A stretch of 64,000 bases of DNA from Portulaca oleracea (GCA_029582165.1 CM055877.1:31806749-31870748); one strand, 5' to 3'; counted from the first letter of the stretch, positions 32,041 to 43,724 are shown. Notes: a model not told the origin generated them from the sequence alone. Program-made: numbers and translations.

Positions 32041-34914
32041 AATGATTTTTTTTTTTTAGCCCCCTAATTTAGTGGAAGCTCAAATTAGCTTTTGCTAAAC
32101 TAGGGATCACCTGATAGGTTGCCGTAGGGACTTGTCTCTTTTTTTTGAATTTTTATGGTGGATCCTCAGGAGGACTCCCTTAGAACTGGTGGCAATATGC
32201 GGAAACCGATCAAGGTGGTGGAGCATTTTGCGGAAGATAATTGGGCGCTTGCACTTTTAGAAGAGTCGGGATTCGACCTCTTACGAAATGTCAAGGCACA
32301 GGAACCTTGTACACCACGGGTGATGGGGCGTGCGCTTGCAGAGAGATTCTGGGATTCCACCAACACCTTCCACCTCCCTGTAGGAGAGATGGCCATATCC
32401 CCTGTTGACTTTGTGATGATTACCGGGCTACGCTGGGGTGGTCAAGATGTCGAATTCGACCCTGTTGTGCCGGATCAGGTGATGGAATTATTAGAGCCTA
32501 TGCTCGAACGACGCCGATTTGGTCGAAAGATGAAGCTTTCTTATGGCTCCTTCGAGGATGTCATTACTTCTGCCAACTTCACTCATATGGATGAGTTTCA
32601 GCATCGCTTCATTTTCCTGGCATATTTCATCTCTGCCACGATGTTTGCCAATCGAGGGGACGACGTTTATTTGACCTGGATGAAGAATCTCCTTGATCTA
32701 GAGCAAGTCATTCATCGGAACTGGGCAAAGGCTGCTTATGCTAACTTCGTTCGTTGGCTTCGCATTGGTGTTCGGCCTGGCACTGATGTGGACCCATTCT
32801 TTGCACCGGAGAGTCCGCGGGAGATGAGCGGTCCGAGCATGTGGAAGGTGCTCGAGGTAATCTTCGAGACGCTTCTCTTTTACATGCATTTCTCTTTTTT
32901 TCAGATCGTGAGCCTCGGTATTGACGTACTTGCAGGTATGGGGATATGAGTACATTAAGGGATTCACTATCCCTACCCGACACGTCCAGCATCTTGCCGC
33001 AGAACGATGGCACAAAAACTACCTTGAGCACAAGAAGAAACCATTTGGGAGCTTAAATGAGCTGCGCCGCATCTTGGATCACCTTGAAGAGGTACATCTT
33101 TCATATAATCTCTCTTGCATTTCTTTGGTGCTTATGCTTCCTTTACTTGTGCAGGATGATGTCAATTGGAATGCCTGAGTTGGCTTCGAGTTTCCGCAAG
33201 ACTTTATTCCCTCACGAAATGCGGCGCATAGGGATAGCAGCCTGCGCTTGGTGATGGAGAGTCCGTCCGGTTGGGTCTGGAGTCTTGGTGAGAGACTTAC
33301 GAGGCAAACCCTGGGCCATGAAATGTGGATAATACCATCAGACCCCCCCGAGACCATGCATGATCCGCGAGCCTTGCACGAGGCGTTCTGCGGCAGGGGT
33401 TCCTGGTACACTAATCATGCATCAATGGCATCGCCCGATTAATTCTGGGAGGAATGGGAACAATATCGGGACCGCCTGGCCTTTAGAAAGGTGGGGAAGA
33501 AGACCTTCATTTGCTCTTTTCATGTTCCTTCTACTATCGCCTAATATGACCATTTCTTTGCTTGTTGTAGTTGGGGCCCTATTGCGAAGATGACGAGAAG
33601 AGTCGAGCAGTGCAGGGACATGGTTTGCGGCTACAGGGCGACCGGTGAAGACATCAAACGGAACTAGAGAAGATCTGGAAAGCGGTAGGTGATTCCCTTT
33701 TTCTTTGCTTACTTGTAACTTGCTCAAACTTTGACCAATTTCCTCATTCGTGCGATGGGAAACAAGCAAAGGCTTCCTCAAAATTACTTCACACTCAAGT
33801 GGGCTCGTGAGAAAGACCTTGCGGGCTCTGTGGTTGGGGATGCAAACATGGATGATGATGCACAGTCTCGTCCTGTGGATCCTCCTCGCCATTGGATCGA
33901 CGCGTGCCTCGTGGCCGGTCGGAGCAGATGGACCTCCCTCGACATTCTTCCTTCATGGCCGACGCGAGACGGTCTTATGGGGGTGAAGCTGCTCTCCGAA
34001 GGCACAGGGAGAGGAATAGGCGGAGCATGGGCATGCCGGCTCACGATGACCGTGGGAAAGGTATTTTACTCGAAGATAGTCATTCAACCAGTTCTCACTA
34101 CGGAGACACGGGTTTTGGCCACGACTTTCGGTGGAGAACAGCATATCCTCCATATCTTTAGGTGAGCACGGCCATGAGGTGAGGTCTCATGATCATGGGA
34201 ATTCTCGTCGGAGCCGCGGTTCTCGTCGTGGTACCCCCAATTTTGTGGTGGAGACAGGCTCCGAGTCTAGCGCTGTTGGTGGAGCTGTGTGCGGCGAGCA
34301 AGAAGGCATTTCATTGCATTTAGGTACTCCTTCAGAATCTCATCATTCGGGGTCTAGGCGTCAGCCCTCCCATCCTTTGCCTCAGTACCCTTATGGAATG
34401 CCTGGGTATGTTCCTGCGTCTCCTACACCGACTGTGGATTTAGGTTATGGCACTTCCTTTGCGGCGGTCGATCCTACCGTGGTGCTTTGCAGTGATTCGG
34501 GTGCATCTGCGGGGTGTAACCGTGCCCTCGCAGATGACGCCTCATCAGTGCTTCCGTCTCAACCCGTTGTACCCGTTACTCCTTCGCAAGGAGGTTTGAG
34601 CCTCGAGCGTGCGGATGGGGAACACAAACGCAGGAATGGTCGGGATGGTCTGTCCCAGAGCCCGCCGTAAGAACTTCTTGGCCTGCTCCACAGGGGTGGC
34701 CTGGAGGTAATCAAGAGTGGCAGGTTCCAGAACACTCTTGGCTTAATGCAGGTAGTACCGAAGTGTTGCATCTATCTGGCTCAGGTGGCGATACAGAGGT
34801 GGTAGACTCCTCCTACTATCAATGGGACACTTACTTTGGAGCTGGTGGAAGTGGAGCCCATGGGGCTGATAACGCTAGTGGCGGCGACACGGAGGTCCGT
34901 GATGAGGATTGAGA
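31095..34914 (+). pseudogene. Antisense plant-mobile-domain (PMD) gene, multi-exon, broken by stops
   Basis: The predicted exons join in frame at canonical GT/AG sites. Exon 1 is 31095-31256 (MVRKVRDPP...HSHVR), exon 2 is 32170-32856, exon 3 is 32936-33091, exon 4 starts at 33155. Exon 2 carries PMD text: 'ALAERFWDSTNTFHLPVGEM', 'MAISPVDFVMITGLRWGG', 'FIFLAYFISATMFANRGD', 'YANFVRWL'. Exon 3 continues 'VWGYEYIKGFTIPTRHV'. PMD proteins are relatives of the aminotransferase-like domain of MAIN/MAIL; similar ORFs occur in plant transposons. Exon 4 has TGA at 33176 and TAA near 33440, both where Trp or open codons are expected, and later exons also stop (TAG near 33665). The Ser/Gly-rich C-terminal part is at 34131-34670 and the last stop near 34914. 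Function in the element is unknown. Confidence 0.78.
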
Positions 34915-37865
34915 AAGATGCACATGCAGGTCTTTATGCAACGAACCTATGTAATGCTATGCATGACTCTTTATTATGCACTTAGGGCGATGCAATGCAA
35001 TGATGAAATAACGCTTTTTTATTTTTATTTTTATATGCACTAGCGAACTCTTGATGTGATGCTTATGCAATGATGATGCTACGTAATGCACTTCTTTTAT
35101 TTTCATGTACTCTTATGCACAAAGTAACAAAATGTGCAATGCGATATGCAATCTACATGGTGGGATTACTCCCACTTCCCAAACGAAAAAGACCAAAATA
35201 AAAATAAAAACGAGAATTAAACGCTACAATGCGTTCGAACTACGATTTAGGGGGCGAATAACCATCTCGTGGACCCGCATTATGACCCAAGATGGAGGCG
35301 AAATGGTTTTGTGAGATAGCCCAATAACTGCCCCAAACCCGTCGCGTTCAAGCCCAATGGGAGCTTCACCTATAGAAACTGGGTCGAGAAGCGGGGTAAA
35401 GGAGGCCCATAAACCCGTCTGGGTTGCATAGTTGTTTTTTTTTTCTTCTTTTTTTTGTAAACTCAATTCAACAAGCAAGCACAAAGATTAATCTGGACAA
35501 AATTAAAACTCAGTTCGAAAGAGATAGGAAGAAATTTTCGAATCCCAAAGGAGAGAACAAGTACTTCAGAGGCATAAATCATGTGATCTTAAGAATAATG
35601 CAAATGCGCGGTTAGTTATGGGCGTAGGTCGCTTAAAAGAGCAAACCTCTCATAGGAAAGAACAAACACTCAAACCCTCAATTTTGAAAATGTATGTGTG
35701 TTTTCTCATACTCAAACCAATAGAAACAAACTACCATAAGCTTGGTAAGAACCTCGCTCTCCACTACTGGTATGCAATGCACAAGTGACAATCAAAAAGA
35801 CTTTTTCGGGTTGCAACGGGGCTTAGGTTAGGGTAAGGAGCGGTAAAATTTGGGAGTGAGGAGTTAAGAGTCATGCTTGGATTGATTTTCAACGAATAAA
35901 ACACTCTAAACTCTCCTTCTTGCTTAATGTATGCAAGACATTTCACCTTTCACCCTGAAACATCTCAACTGAATACAACCGGGTCAAAGTTTTCTGAACT
36001 TTAAATTGAATCTCCCTAATCACCCTTTTATTTTTGAAACTCTTTTCCTTTTTTTTTACTTTTTTTTTTTACTTCTTTTTTTTGTGGGTGATCAGGGAGA
36101 AGAATATCTATGGAATCTTTGACTTTGATATAATATATGAACAACATAACCAAATACCAATCGCTCAAGATATGGGACTTTCAGATTCTCCCAAACTTCC
36201 AAAAAAAGACAAACTCTCATCCAACCAAGCAAGGCAAAGGGATACTGGATATCAGAGGCCAATGCTCGTATTGTCAGGGTTCAATCATGAAAAAAAGGAT
36301 AAACAAAAGCTAGGCGGGGCAAAAAGAACGGTAAATATAATGTAAGGAAGGCTATTTAGCTATGTAGCTTATCAAAATAAAATCGAATGCCTTAATCACT
36401 TTGTCACAGCATGCAATGCAAATGTATAGTCTCAAGCAAGATGCAAAACAAGTTCTAGAGATGCAACTAATGGGTGAGTCACTCAAGGGATCATGGAATT
36501 GATAAAAGTGATCAATTCAAAATTTAGGCAATGTGGACTCACGGGATGGGGCTCAATCAACTAAACTTAGCCCAAAGATTTGCGGAACGCACATTTATAC
36601 TTTCTAAGATAGTTAAAGCAGTCAAATACAACTTTCATAACTTGTCTCAAAATCAGAAGGTTTGAAGGAAAAGGTTTCAAAAACTTTTGAGATCTCGTCC
36701 AGATTTTTCTAAGTGAAGCAAGTTAAACTGAAAGTAAGAAAGGTTTACGGCCTCCGTTGGATGGAATTAGTCTCAACAGTTTTCTGAGGGGGGCTAGGCA
36801 CGCTAGTGGCCATGGTGGATTCACTGGATTCACTGGATTGGGCGATGCAGCAGTTGGGATTGTAAATGAGCTCCGGTTTGTGGGTTCTGGATGCGGGCTC
36901 GGAGATGGTCCGCTATCTTGCTGCATGGAACCGATTAGTGCTCGAAAGAACCTTTACGCCACCCAATGCATGCATGACTTAATAGACCTATATGAACCTA
37001 GGACATGGACATGACGCCTACATGCTGACACAAGGGTGACTCACCCACTTTTATGGGAGTGCATGTCCTAACTCTATATGGACCTAGCATGATGACTGAC
37101 AGGACTGACACTGACTCAAGGGGCGTCATAAAGGGCCGAGTAGGATCAATGGTAAGTGAATTGGGCTGACTGCAGTATCGAACAGTTTGGCACGATGTGG
37201 AAGGAGAAGAAAGCAGTGCCCAAACCCGTGCAGGTTTGAGCGTAATTCCTCCCTTTCAAATAGGCAGACATGTGATTCCACAGTGAGTCCAACTAGACCA
37301 GGCACATCAAACCCGTCTGGGTTTGGGCCAGTCCATCTCTCATTTGATCCTACGCGGGCTAGAATGACGTCCCACTCATGATCGGGCTAGACACTTGGAC
37401 TCAACTTTTACAGGATTAATTCACATGACATACAGATGCGGGATGAGCCTAACCATGGCTTTAGATCCAGGGTTTTTTCTAGGTTTAGGGAGATGAATAG
37501 GGTACCACATGTTCTCGCCCCGGTGCATTTTCCTTATATGGAATTCAAGGAAAAATGTGTGGGGTGTTGCTCTTTGGGTTTCAAGGAAACCTTTAGAGTG
37601 TAACACGGGGAGAGGAGAGATCAAATGCTTGGCGATGTAAGTGCATCCCACAAGTAGTGACCTCCCGCTCTCGGGATTGATTCCTAGTTTTAAAACCTAA
37701 ACCAACGCTTTTGTGCTCCCCAGCCATAAAGGCCCAAGAGTAGCCTGGTATGCAATATGCCTAACAATGATAAAAATGTGAAATAAATTAATTCCTCCTC
37801 TTTTTTTTTTGCAAAAAACACTAAAATTTAATTCTTTCAAGTTTTACCCTCTTTTTAAGTTTAAG
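34915..37865 (-). other. Inner element 5' leader region, noncoding
   Basis: It lies between the antisense gene and the PBS. Repeated 'atgcaatg/atgcac' phrases are at 34930-35150, T-rich tracts at 35430-35455 and 36030-36085, and three further GTCT palindromes near 35411, 37222 and 37311. At 36820-36845 'ggattcact' is tandemly repeated. 36960-37130 resembles the outer element at 42200-42340. No gag frame is found. Confidence 0.6.
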
Positions 37866-37883
37866 TCCCCAGTGGAGTCGCCA
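37866..37883 (-). promoter_or_regulatory. Primer-binding site of the inner element
   Basis: The minus strand reads TGGCGACTCCACTGGGGA three bases after the 5' LTR end. The TGGCGACTC start is what I recall for Tat/Ogre PBSs, but I could not check the matching tRNA. Confidence 0.7.
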
Positions 37884-37886
37884 ATC

Positions 37887-39014
37887 TGTAGACCCCGAAA
37901 AATTGATGACCTTTTTTCGCGGCGCTACTTGAAAGAATGATTGGGAGCCGACTAGGATTGCTTAACCTTAAATAAGATTGAACTTTCAAGAATAACTTTG
38001 CTGACAGATTAAAAACAATTTATGCGCCCTGAGCCCGAGATTCACCTTTTAAGAAAGAAAAAAAAAAAGAAAAAGACAAAAAGGAAGGGGAAAACACAAG
38101 GAACCCGTCTGGGTTCACTGCTGGAACCAAGACGGGTTCTTAACTGCAGATCCTACGAGAAAGGAGAAAAACAAAGAGAGGAGAAAAAAAAAAGAAAAGA
38201 AGGTGAAAACCCGTCTGGGTTCATGAATTGAACCAAGCCGGGTTGCTCCTTGCGCTAAACACAAATTAGGTCATAGAAACCATAAAAAGGAAAATACCAA
38301 AGTACGAAAATAGAGTCGCCAGTTGAATTTTAGGAGAAAAACAACAAACCATTTTGATAAACAACTCCGGCCTACGAACCCAAAGACGGATTCGGGGGTA
38401 AGGTTACGAATTTGACAATTAAAATTGTCAAATTCGCCTATTCAAACGAATAGACTCTACTAGAATTAAATCAAAGCAAAAAAGGTTAAAGGGAGGAATT
38501 AGATATAAATTTCACAAATTCATCATTAACGCCATGCAAAATATTGAATTGAAAATACAAAAGAAACATGAATTCGATATGTTACATGGTTTACATCAAC
38601 TATGCTAACCTTTAGTGAAGCAGCATGCAAAGGGAGAGAAGAGGTGGAGAGAATATGCTAGTGTCAATACTCTAGCATACCATTGGTGTCCATGGAAGGG
38701 AAAAAAGGGTTTAATTTATAGTGGAATAGGGGGAGTAGGGGGTGCGTTTAGGGTTTAGGTTTAGCCGCGACGTCGAACTCAGCCGAGTTTAGCTTTGGGC
38801 CGAGCTGTGTTTGGCCCAGCAACCCAGACGGGTTCTTGCCGAGCTGAGCTATGCTCTGGCCCAAAGAACCCAGACGGGTTTGTCCCGTAATATTGGGTCA
38901 TTATGCTCGTTTTCGGGCTAGAAAAGAAATGGGTTTGCATGCTACTAAACTACTCGGCTAACTTATTTTTACAAATAGCTAAAACTAATACCGGTACAAA
39001 ATTCGGTGTCTACA
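37887..39014 (-). repeat. 5' LTR of the inner gypsy element
   Basis: 1128 bp, near-identical to 27825-28935. It keeps all AACCC-GTCT-GGGTT palindromes in both orientations (38100, 38126, 38208, 38820, 38866). TATA box on the minus strand at 38720-38713; hairpins at 38407-38436 and 38438-38453. Confidence 0.88.
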
Positions 39015-39019
39015 GCCTC

Positions 39020-39908
39020 ATACTTACATCAATGACTGAGCTGAAAAAAGTCCTTAAAGGATGAGATGGGATGAAAGGGTTGGTTAGGAAGTGTTTGGCG
39101 AAGGAGACAGTGGACGATGGTTTTATTAATGAATGGGATGTGGAGACACTTAAGAATGATCACGTCTTAAAGGGGAGAAGAGATGGTCAAATGGGATAGA
39201 CATAATCTTCTGAGAAAGGGTTGAGAGTTTATTAATGAATGATATAAGGAGACACTCAAGAATGATAGTGTCTTGAAGAGATGATCAAATGGGATAGACA
39301 TCATCTCTTGGGAAAAGGTTGGAACATGGTTATGGAATGATATCCAAGTCTGACGGAAGGAAGATGGAGGGTTGATGATGATGAAATCCAGGGTTTACTC
39401 TCCTTTTGCCTAAGCTGCCCTGACGGGTTTTCAAGCTAGCCTCTCTTATTCTCTCACTCTCCTTTTGCCTAGCCTGCCCTAACAGGTTTTTAAGCTAGCC
39501 TCTCTTGTTGTTTTTTTTCTTCTCTCAAAGACCAACATTTTGAGGACAAAGGATGCTCCTTGTAACGGTCAGGCCTCAAAGAGGTTTTCCTACGTATCCA
39601 AGGTGGAATCAAGCCATTCGTAGTTCTTTAAGTGTAACTTTAATGGATAGTGCGTCGGGGAAGGCTTAGTGGTTCGAAAAGATGGTCATGATGGTTTGAG
39701 GGTTCATATGCAGGTTATGGATGGATGAAAAGTTTATAGAAGGCTGAGGTATATGGATGATGAGGTTAAGGTTTGAGATGAGATTTTATGAGGTGTGCAT
39801 GACTTATTTTCGTGTTCTCACTTCTTATTTCCTTCTTAACTTTTTCCTTTTCTCTTTTTTCGACTTTCTTCTCCATGGGATTGACTCCCGTTCACCTTTC
39901 TGATGGCA
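39020..39908 (-). repeat. Outer element noncoding region with a roughly 110-bp duplication
   Basis: 39123-39225 and 39229-39315 share 'tttattaatgaatg', 'ggagacact', 'aagaatgat', 'gtctt' and 'gatggtcaaatgggatagacat', two diverged direct copies. 39400-39500 holds two copies of 'ctctccttttgcctaagctgccct' with GGGTTTTCAAGCTAGCC. No coding sequence. Confidence 0.65.
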
Positions 39909-40470
39909 TTAGTCACAACACACCTTTTGGCTTTGGGGTAGATGTGGTGAAGACCGGTGGTGCTTAATATGGTAAGTAGCAAGCAAAGTCTCTACTTCTT
40001 TCCGAAAGTGGCTTCCATTGTCACTAATGATCATGACGCATATGATGTCTTGAAGGATGAATTCTGCCATTTGTTTGGATGTGAGATTGGCATAAGAGGC
40101 TGACTCTACCCACTTAGTAAAATAATCAATGGCCGCCAAGATGTATTCATGTCTTCCTGTTGGGTGTATCTAGCCAATGATGTCAATACCCCATACCGAG
40201 AATGGCCATGGAGATGTCAAAGTAGTCAAATACGAGGGAGGTTGATGTTGCAAATTGGCATACTCCCGGCATTTGTGACGTCTTCGAATGAAATCCAAGC
40301 AATCTGCCTTCATAGTGGACCAATAACAACCAGCCCTTTGAATCTTCTTTACTAGCATGCACCTATTCACGTGACGTCCACCTTCTCCTCTTTTGCACTT
40401 TTAGCATTGATGCACAACAAATTGATGTATGTAGCTGATTTCTTGTACAAGCGATCTTGGATCAAACAGT
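39909..40470 (-). pseudogene. Outer gypsy pol: integrase fragment
   Basis: The minus strand gives 'DCLDFIRRRHKCREYANLQHQPP' (H-C zinc-binding part), 'PWPFSVWGIDIIG' (first catalytic Asp), then 'AAIDYFTKWVESASYANLT' and 'IISDNGSHF' (second Asp). It breaks off at 'SSPHLPQSQK' just before the catalytic Glu, so the core end and C-terminal domain are missing. Frames shift between the two parts. Confidence 0.8.
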
Positions 40471-40479
40471 ATTGTGCTG

Positions 40480-41127
40480 CTAAAGATCTGGTTGCCCGTT
40501 GTCCTCTAGCTCGGCTGGATATTCTCCTTTCCGAAGAAAATTATATGTGTCATGGAACCATTCCTCAGTTTGTTCTTCTTGTGTCTCCATATTGCAGACA
40601 TATGCTGGTTCAAATTGCCGCTCTACTATTACTGGTAGTTGGAGCATGCCTAATGGGATCGATATCATTGAAGATAACTTGGCTAGAGCATCAGCAAATT
40701 CATTGTGATCCCTAGAAAGGTATTGGAAGCTAATCTTCTCAAATAGATCAACAAGTCCCAAAAGCTTCTGTTGGTATGCCATAAGGCATTCATTCCGAAC
40801 TTTCCACGTGTTCTTAGCCTCATTGATGATAAGGCTAGAATCTCCAAAGACCTTTATATGGCGTATACCTAAGGCCAAAGCAGCTTGTAAACCCTTGATG
40901 CAGGCTTCATATTCGGCAGCATTGTTTGTGGCGTCAAAATCCAGGTTCACAGATACAGGAATATGTGCACCTTTTGGAGAGATCAGTAGTACTCCTATTC
41001 CACAATCCATTTGATTGGAAGCCCTGTCAAAATACATTTCCCATGTATCTTCATTTGTAAGGAAAATGTCTTCATCTGGGAATTCCAAGTGAGAGCTTGG
41101 AGGTTCCTGTGATGGTGGCGCGGCCAA
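40480..41127 (-). pseudogene. Outer gypsy pol: RNase H domain
   Basis: 215 residues on one frame: 'EMYFDRASNQMDCGIGVLLISP' (catalytic Asp; usual text FDGA), 'FDATNNAAEYEACIKGLQAA' (catalytic Glu), 'HIKVFGDSSLIINE' (Asp) and 'HNEFADALAKLSSM'. This is the additional archaeal-type RNase H carried between RT/RH and integrase in Tat/Ogre elements, and the main reason for the lineage call. Confidence 0.85.
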
Positions 41128-41415
41128 GAAATCTGAAACAACCCGCCCTTTGGCAAAAACAAGAGTTGCTCAAGTAAGATGGTGCTCTCTTGACCTTTTA
41201 TATTTTGGGCTAGGCTAGCCCCCATTGCGGTGCTAGTTACTGTAAGATAAAGGAGTAGAGGCTCATCTGGTACTGGAGGCATAAGGACCGGTGGATGCTG
41301 CAAATACTCATTGATCATCACATTCTATTTTACTTCCCTTCTTCAACTTCTTGAACAAAGGTTCACAGGTCATGGTGAGCTTTGAGATGAATCTACTGAA
41401 ACCCCTTATCTCCTT
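41128..41415 (-). pseudogene. Outer gypsy pol: C-terminal end of RT/RNase H
   Basis: The minus strand reads 'GFSRFISKLTMTCEPLFKKLKKG' then, after a stop, 'YLQHPPVLMPPVPDEPLLLYLTVTSTAMGASLAQ', the RT thumb/connection region of Tat pol. The RT palm with its catalytic YxDD is absent: the text stops near 41415 and noncoding repeat DNA follows. Pol is therefore internally deleted. Confidence 0.78.
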
Positions 41416-43110
41416 TGGTCATAGCACACCTTTTGGATTGGGTTAAGGGTTTGAAAAAGGTTGAGATTTGATGGAGAGGTCAATGATGTGAATGGTAGGT
41501 GGTAAGTCGAGATTGGATGAAAAGATGAGGGTAATGTGGGTGGTGAAATGAAGGTTGGGATCAAGCCCCCTGTTCTCGACACATTTGGTTAAGCTACTGG
41601 TTTAGGAGCATAGAGATGTCCTTTTTCAAGAGACTGATGATTTTGGTCTTCTCTCCTTTTGCCCAGCTTGCTTGATGAGTGCAAATTGGCTTCTCTCTTT
41701 TTCTTTTTTCTTTTTTTGTTTTTGTTTTTCTCTCTTTTTTTCTTCTTTTTTTTTCTTTAATTAAACCCTGGATTCGATGAAATAAAAGATGGGAACGAGG
41801 TATACAGCAAAGATGGAAGGATAAGAGAATATGAATTTGTCAGACTTGGTTTATACGGATGATGGATAGATGAGAGAACTTCTTAACTCAAGTAAAAAAA
41901 CACAAGCACGAAATTCTGTTTGATCACATAGCAACATAGGCAAAGAAATGAATGAAGAACTGACTCTAACAGACTCTGAGCATGAAATGCTTGACAACCA
42001 AGACTGTAGCTACTTCTAAAGCTCCTTTGATGATGTGCCCTCCTAGCTTGTCCTCGTATGGGGAACCCAAAGTATAAAAATTCTCCATGTTGTTCCCTCG
42101 GGATCTATGGTTGTTGTAGAATTTCTCGTCATCCCAAATATTCCTTTTATGGTTAGCTCAGGCCTTGACCCTGACACTAGACAAATGAAGAAAAACTCGT
42201 CCCAATGCATGCAAGACCTAAATGACCTATATGGATTTCCTAAAATAAAAAACGCCTATATGGTGACGCGGGAGAGACACACCCAGGACATGAGTTTGAA
42301 AGAGTTAACTGATCTATATGGGACTTCCTAGGATGCAAAATTGCTATATGTCGACTTAAGGAAAAGACTTACCTACAACATAGGACTACATTTCCTAAAT
42401 TCTATATGAGACCTCTTAAAGTGCAAATGCCTATATGCTGACCCGAAAATCCTAACTTATGACATGGGTTTACATTAGACTTCCTAAAAAGACAGACACT
42501 CACATGATATGCCAACACGAGAAAAGACTCATCCATGACATGGGTTTACACTAGACTTCTTAAAAAAGACGGATATTTACATGATGACTCTAGACACAGA
42601 CTTGTTCATGACATGGGTTTTCATGACCTATGAACCTATATGAGACGACGAACGCTTACATGCTAACTCAAGAAAAAGACTTAACGACTCACCCATGACA
42701 TGGGTGAGCATGATGTAGGCCCTATAAGAGACTTCTATAATGCAGGACATTCATACGTTGACTCTGGAAAAGGACTCACCCATGACATGGGTTAACATGC
42801 CCTACGAACCTGTATGAGACCTCCTAAAGAATGCAAGACACTTACACGAAGACCCATCCTGACCTTATATGATGATTTCTAATGAATGCAAGACAGTTAC
42901 ATGCAAACACTAACACAAAGATTCATTCTAGATGCTTTCTAAAGAATGCAAGACACTTACATGTAAACACTAACACAAAGATTCATCCTAGACCTTATAT
43001 GATACTATCTAAAGAAAAAGACACGCATATCATGACTCTAGAACAAAGACTCGCCCATGACATGGGTTCACAAAGGACTTCCTAAAATAGACAAACACAC
43101 ATTAACCAAG
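41416..43110 (-). other. Outer element 5' noncoding region with CATG palindromes
   Basis: 42450-43070 is built of diverged 80-100-bp units with 'agactcacccatgacatgggt'. ACCCATG-A-CATGGGT is near-palindromic and recurs at least six times (42457, 42531, 42601, 42689, 42775, 43040). 42890-42990 duplicates 'acatgcaaacactaacacaaagattcat'. A T/C tract is at 41690-41760. No gag frame is found. Confidence 0.6.
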
Positions 43111-43134
43111 GAAAAGATTAACCAATATACCAAG

Positions 43135-43362
43135 TTTTTTTGAACATTTTCCGGGTCAGACTCGGGTCGGACAATTCGGACAAACATGAATTTGGGTCTA
43201 AACAGGGTTCGCACAATAGAAAATTGGAAAATATTGTGTCCGAATTTTCGGTCAAATCGGACAATGTAAAAATTTGGATGGAAATTCTATGACCATGCCC
43301 GCTTTTTTTCGGGTCGGACTGAACTGGGTTTTCTGGTCGGACAATTTTTTGACAGCCCTATA
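43135..43362. mobile_element. hAT MITE end fragment (TAGGGCTGTC terminus)
   Basis: The reverse complement begins TAGGGCTGTCAAAAAATTG with CGGGTCGGAC/GTCCGACC subterminal motifs on both sides. The left end lacks a matching terminus and I see no 8-bp duplication, so it is truncated. Confidence 0.5.
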
Positions 43363-43724
43363 AGATGACTTATCATAGGCGTTTGTATTGCATTTTCAAA
43401 AACTATATTTAGGTACAGTAGTGCGATCAACATTATTTTTTTCCCAAGTTAAATATGAATAATGTTAATTAGTATATTGGTTGTAATTTGTATTAGTAAC
43501 CAATATAAAGAAAGTAAGTACCAATAAACTTTATAAATACTCCCAGCATTGTTGAATAGTGTCCCTTGCGTTAAAATTTCATACATATAATATTATAATA
43601 AATATTTTAACATTAATATCGCAATGTCATGCTAGAAACTCATATATAACTTTAGCTTACCAATTAGATTGAATACATTACCCAAATGAAAATCAACAAA
43701 AACTTACTCGGCTGTAACCCGATA
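43363..43724. other. AT-rich DNA, nothing recognised
   Basis: No open frame or repeat boundary seen. Confidence 0.5.

Larger units (their letters stand above)
27825..39014 (-). mobile_element. Inner non-autonomous Tat/Ogre-type element with antisense PMD gene, 11.19 kb
   Basis: LTRs at 27825-28935 and 37887-39014 are nearly identical and bounded by GCCTC duplications. On the minus strand the PBS TGGCGACTCCACTGGGGA (37883-37866) follows the 5' LTR; it is of the form I associate with Tat/Ogre elements. The PPT AAAGTGGGGACTATC (28950-28936) precedes the 3' LTR. The 8.95-kb interior has no gag or pol. It holds an antisense PMD gene (31095-34914), a hairpin array (29090-30335), many AACCC-GTCT-GGGTT palindromes and a long 5' leader. 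It must have been mobilised by an autonomous relative, plausibly the outer element's family. Near-identical LTRs imply a fairly recent insertion. Confidence 0.85.
23591..43110 (-). mobile_element. Outer Tat/Ogre-type gypsy element, 5'-truncated, interrupted by the inner element
   Basis: It reads right to left. The 3' LTR is at 23591-25163, preceded on the minus strand by a PPT (AAAGTGGGGGCTCTC). Then come 3' noncoding DNA rich in repeats (25179-27819 and 39020-39900), and pol remnants at 39909-41415 of Tat/Ogre character. A 5' segment at 41420-43110 resembles the inner element's 5' leader (shared 'cccaatgcatgca', 'gacctatatg'). No 5' LTR or PBS is visible on the right, so it is truncated there. 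The inner element interrupts it at 27825 with a perfect GCCTC duplication. Its LTR is a diverged relative of the inner LTR. Confidence 0.72.
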
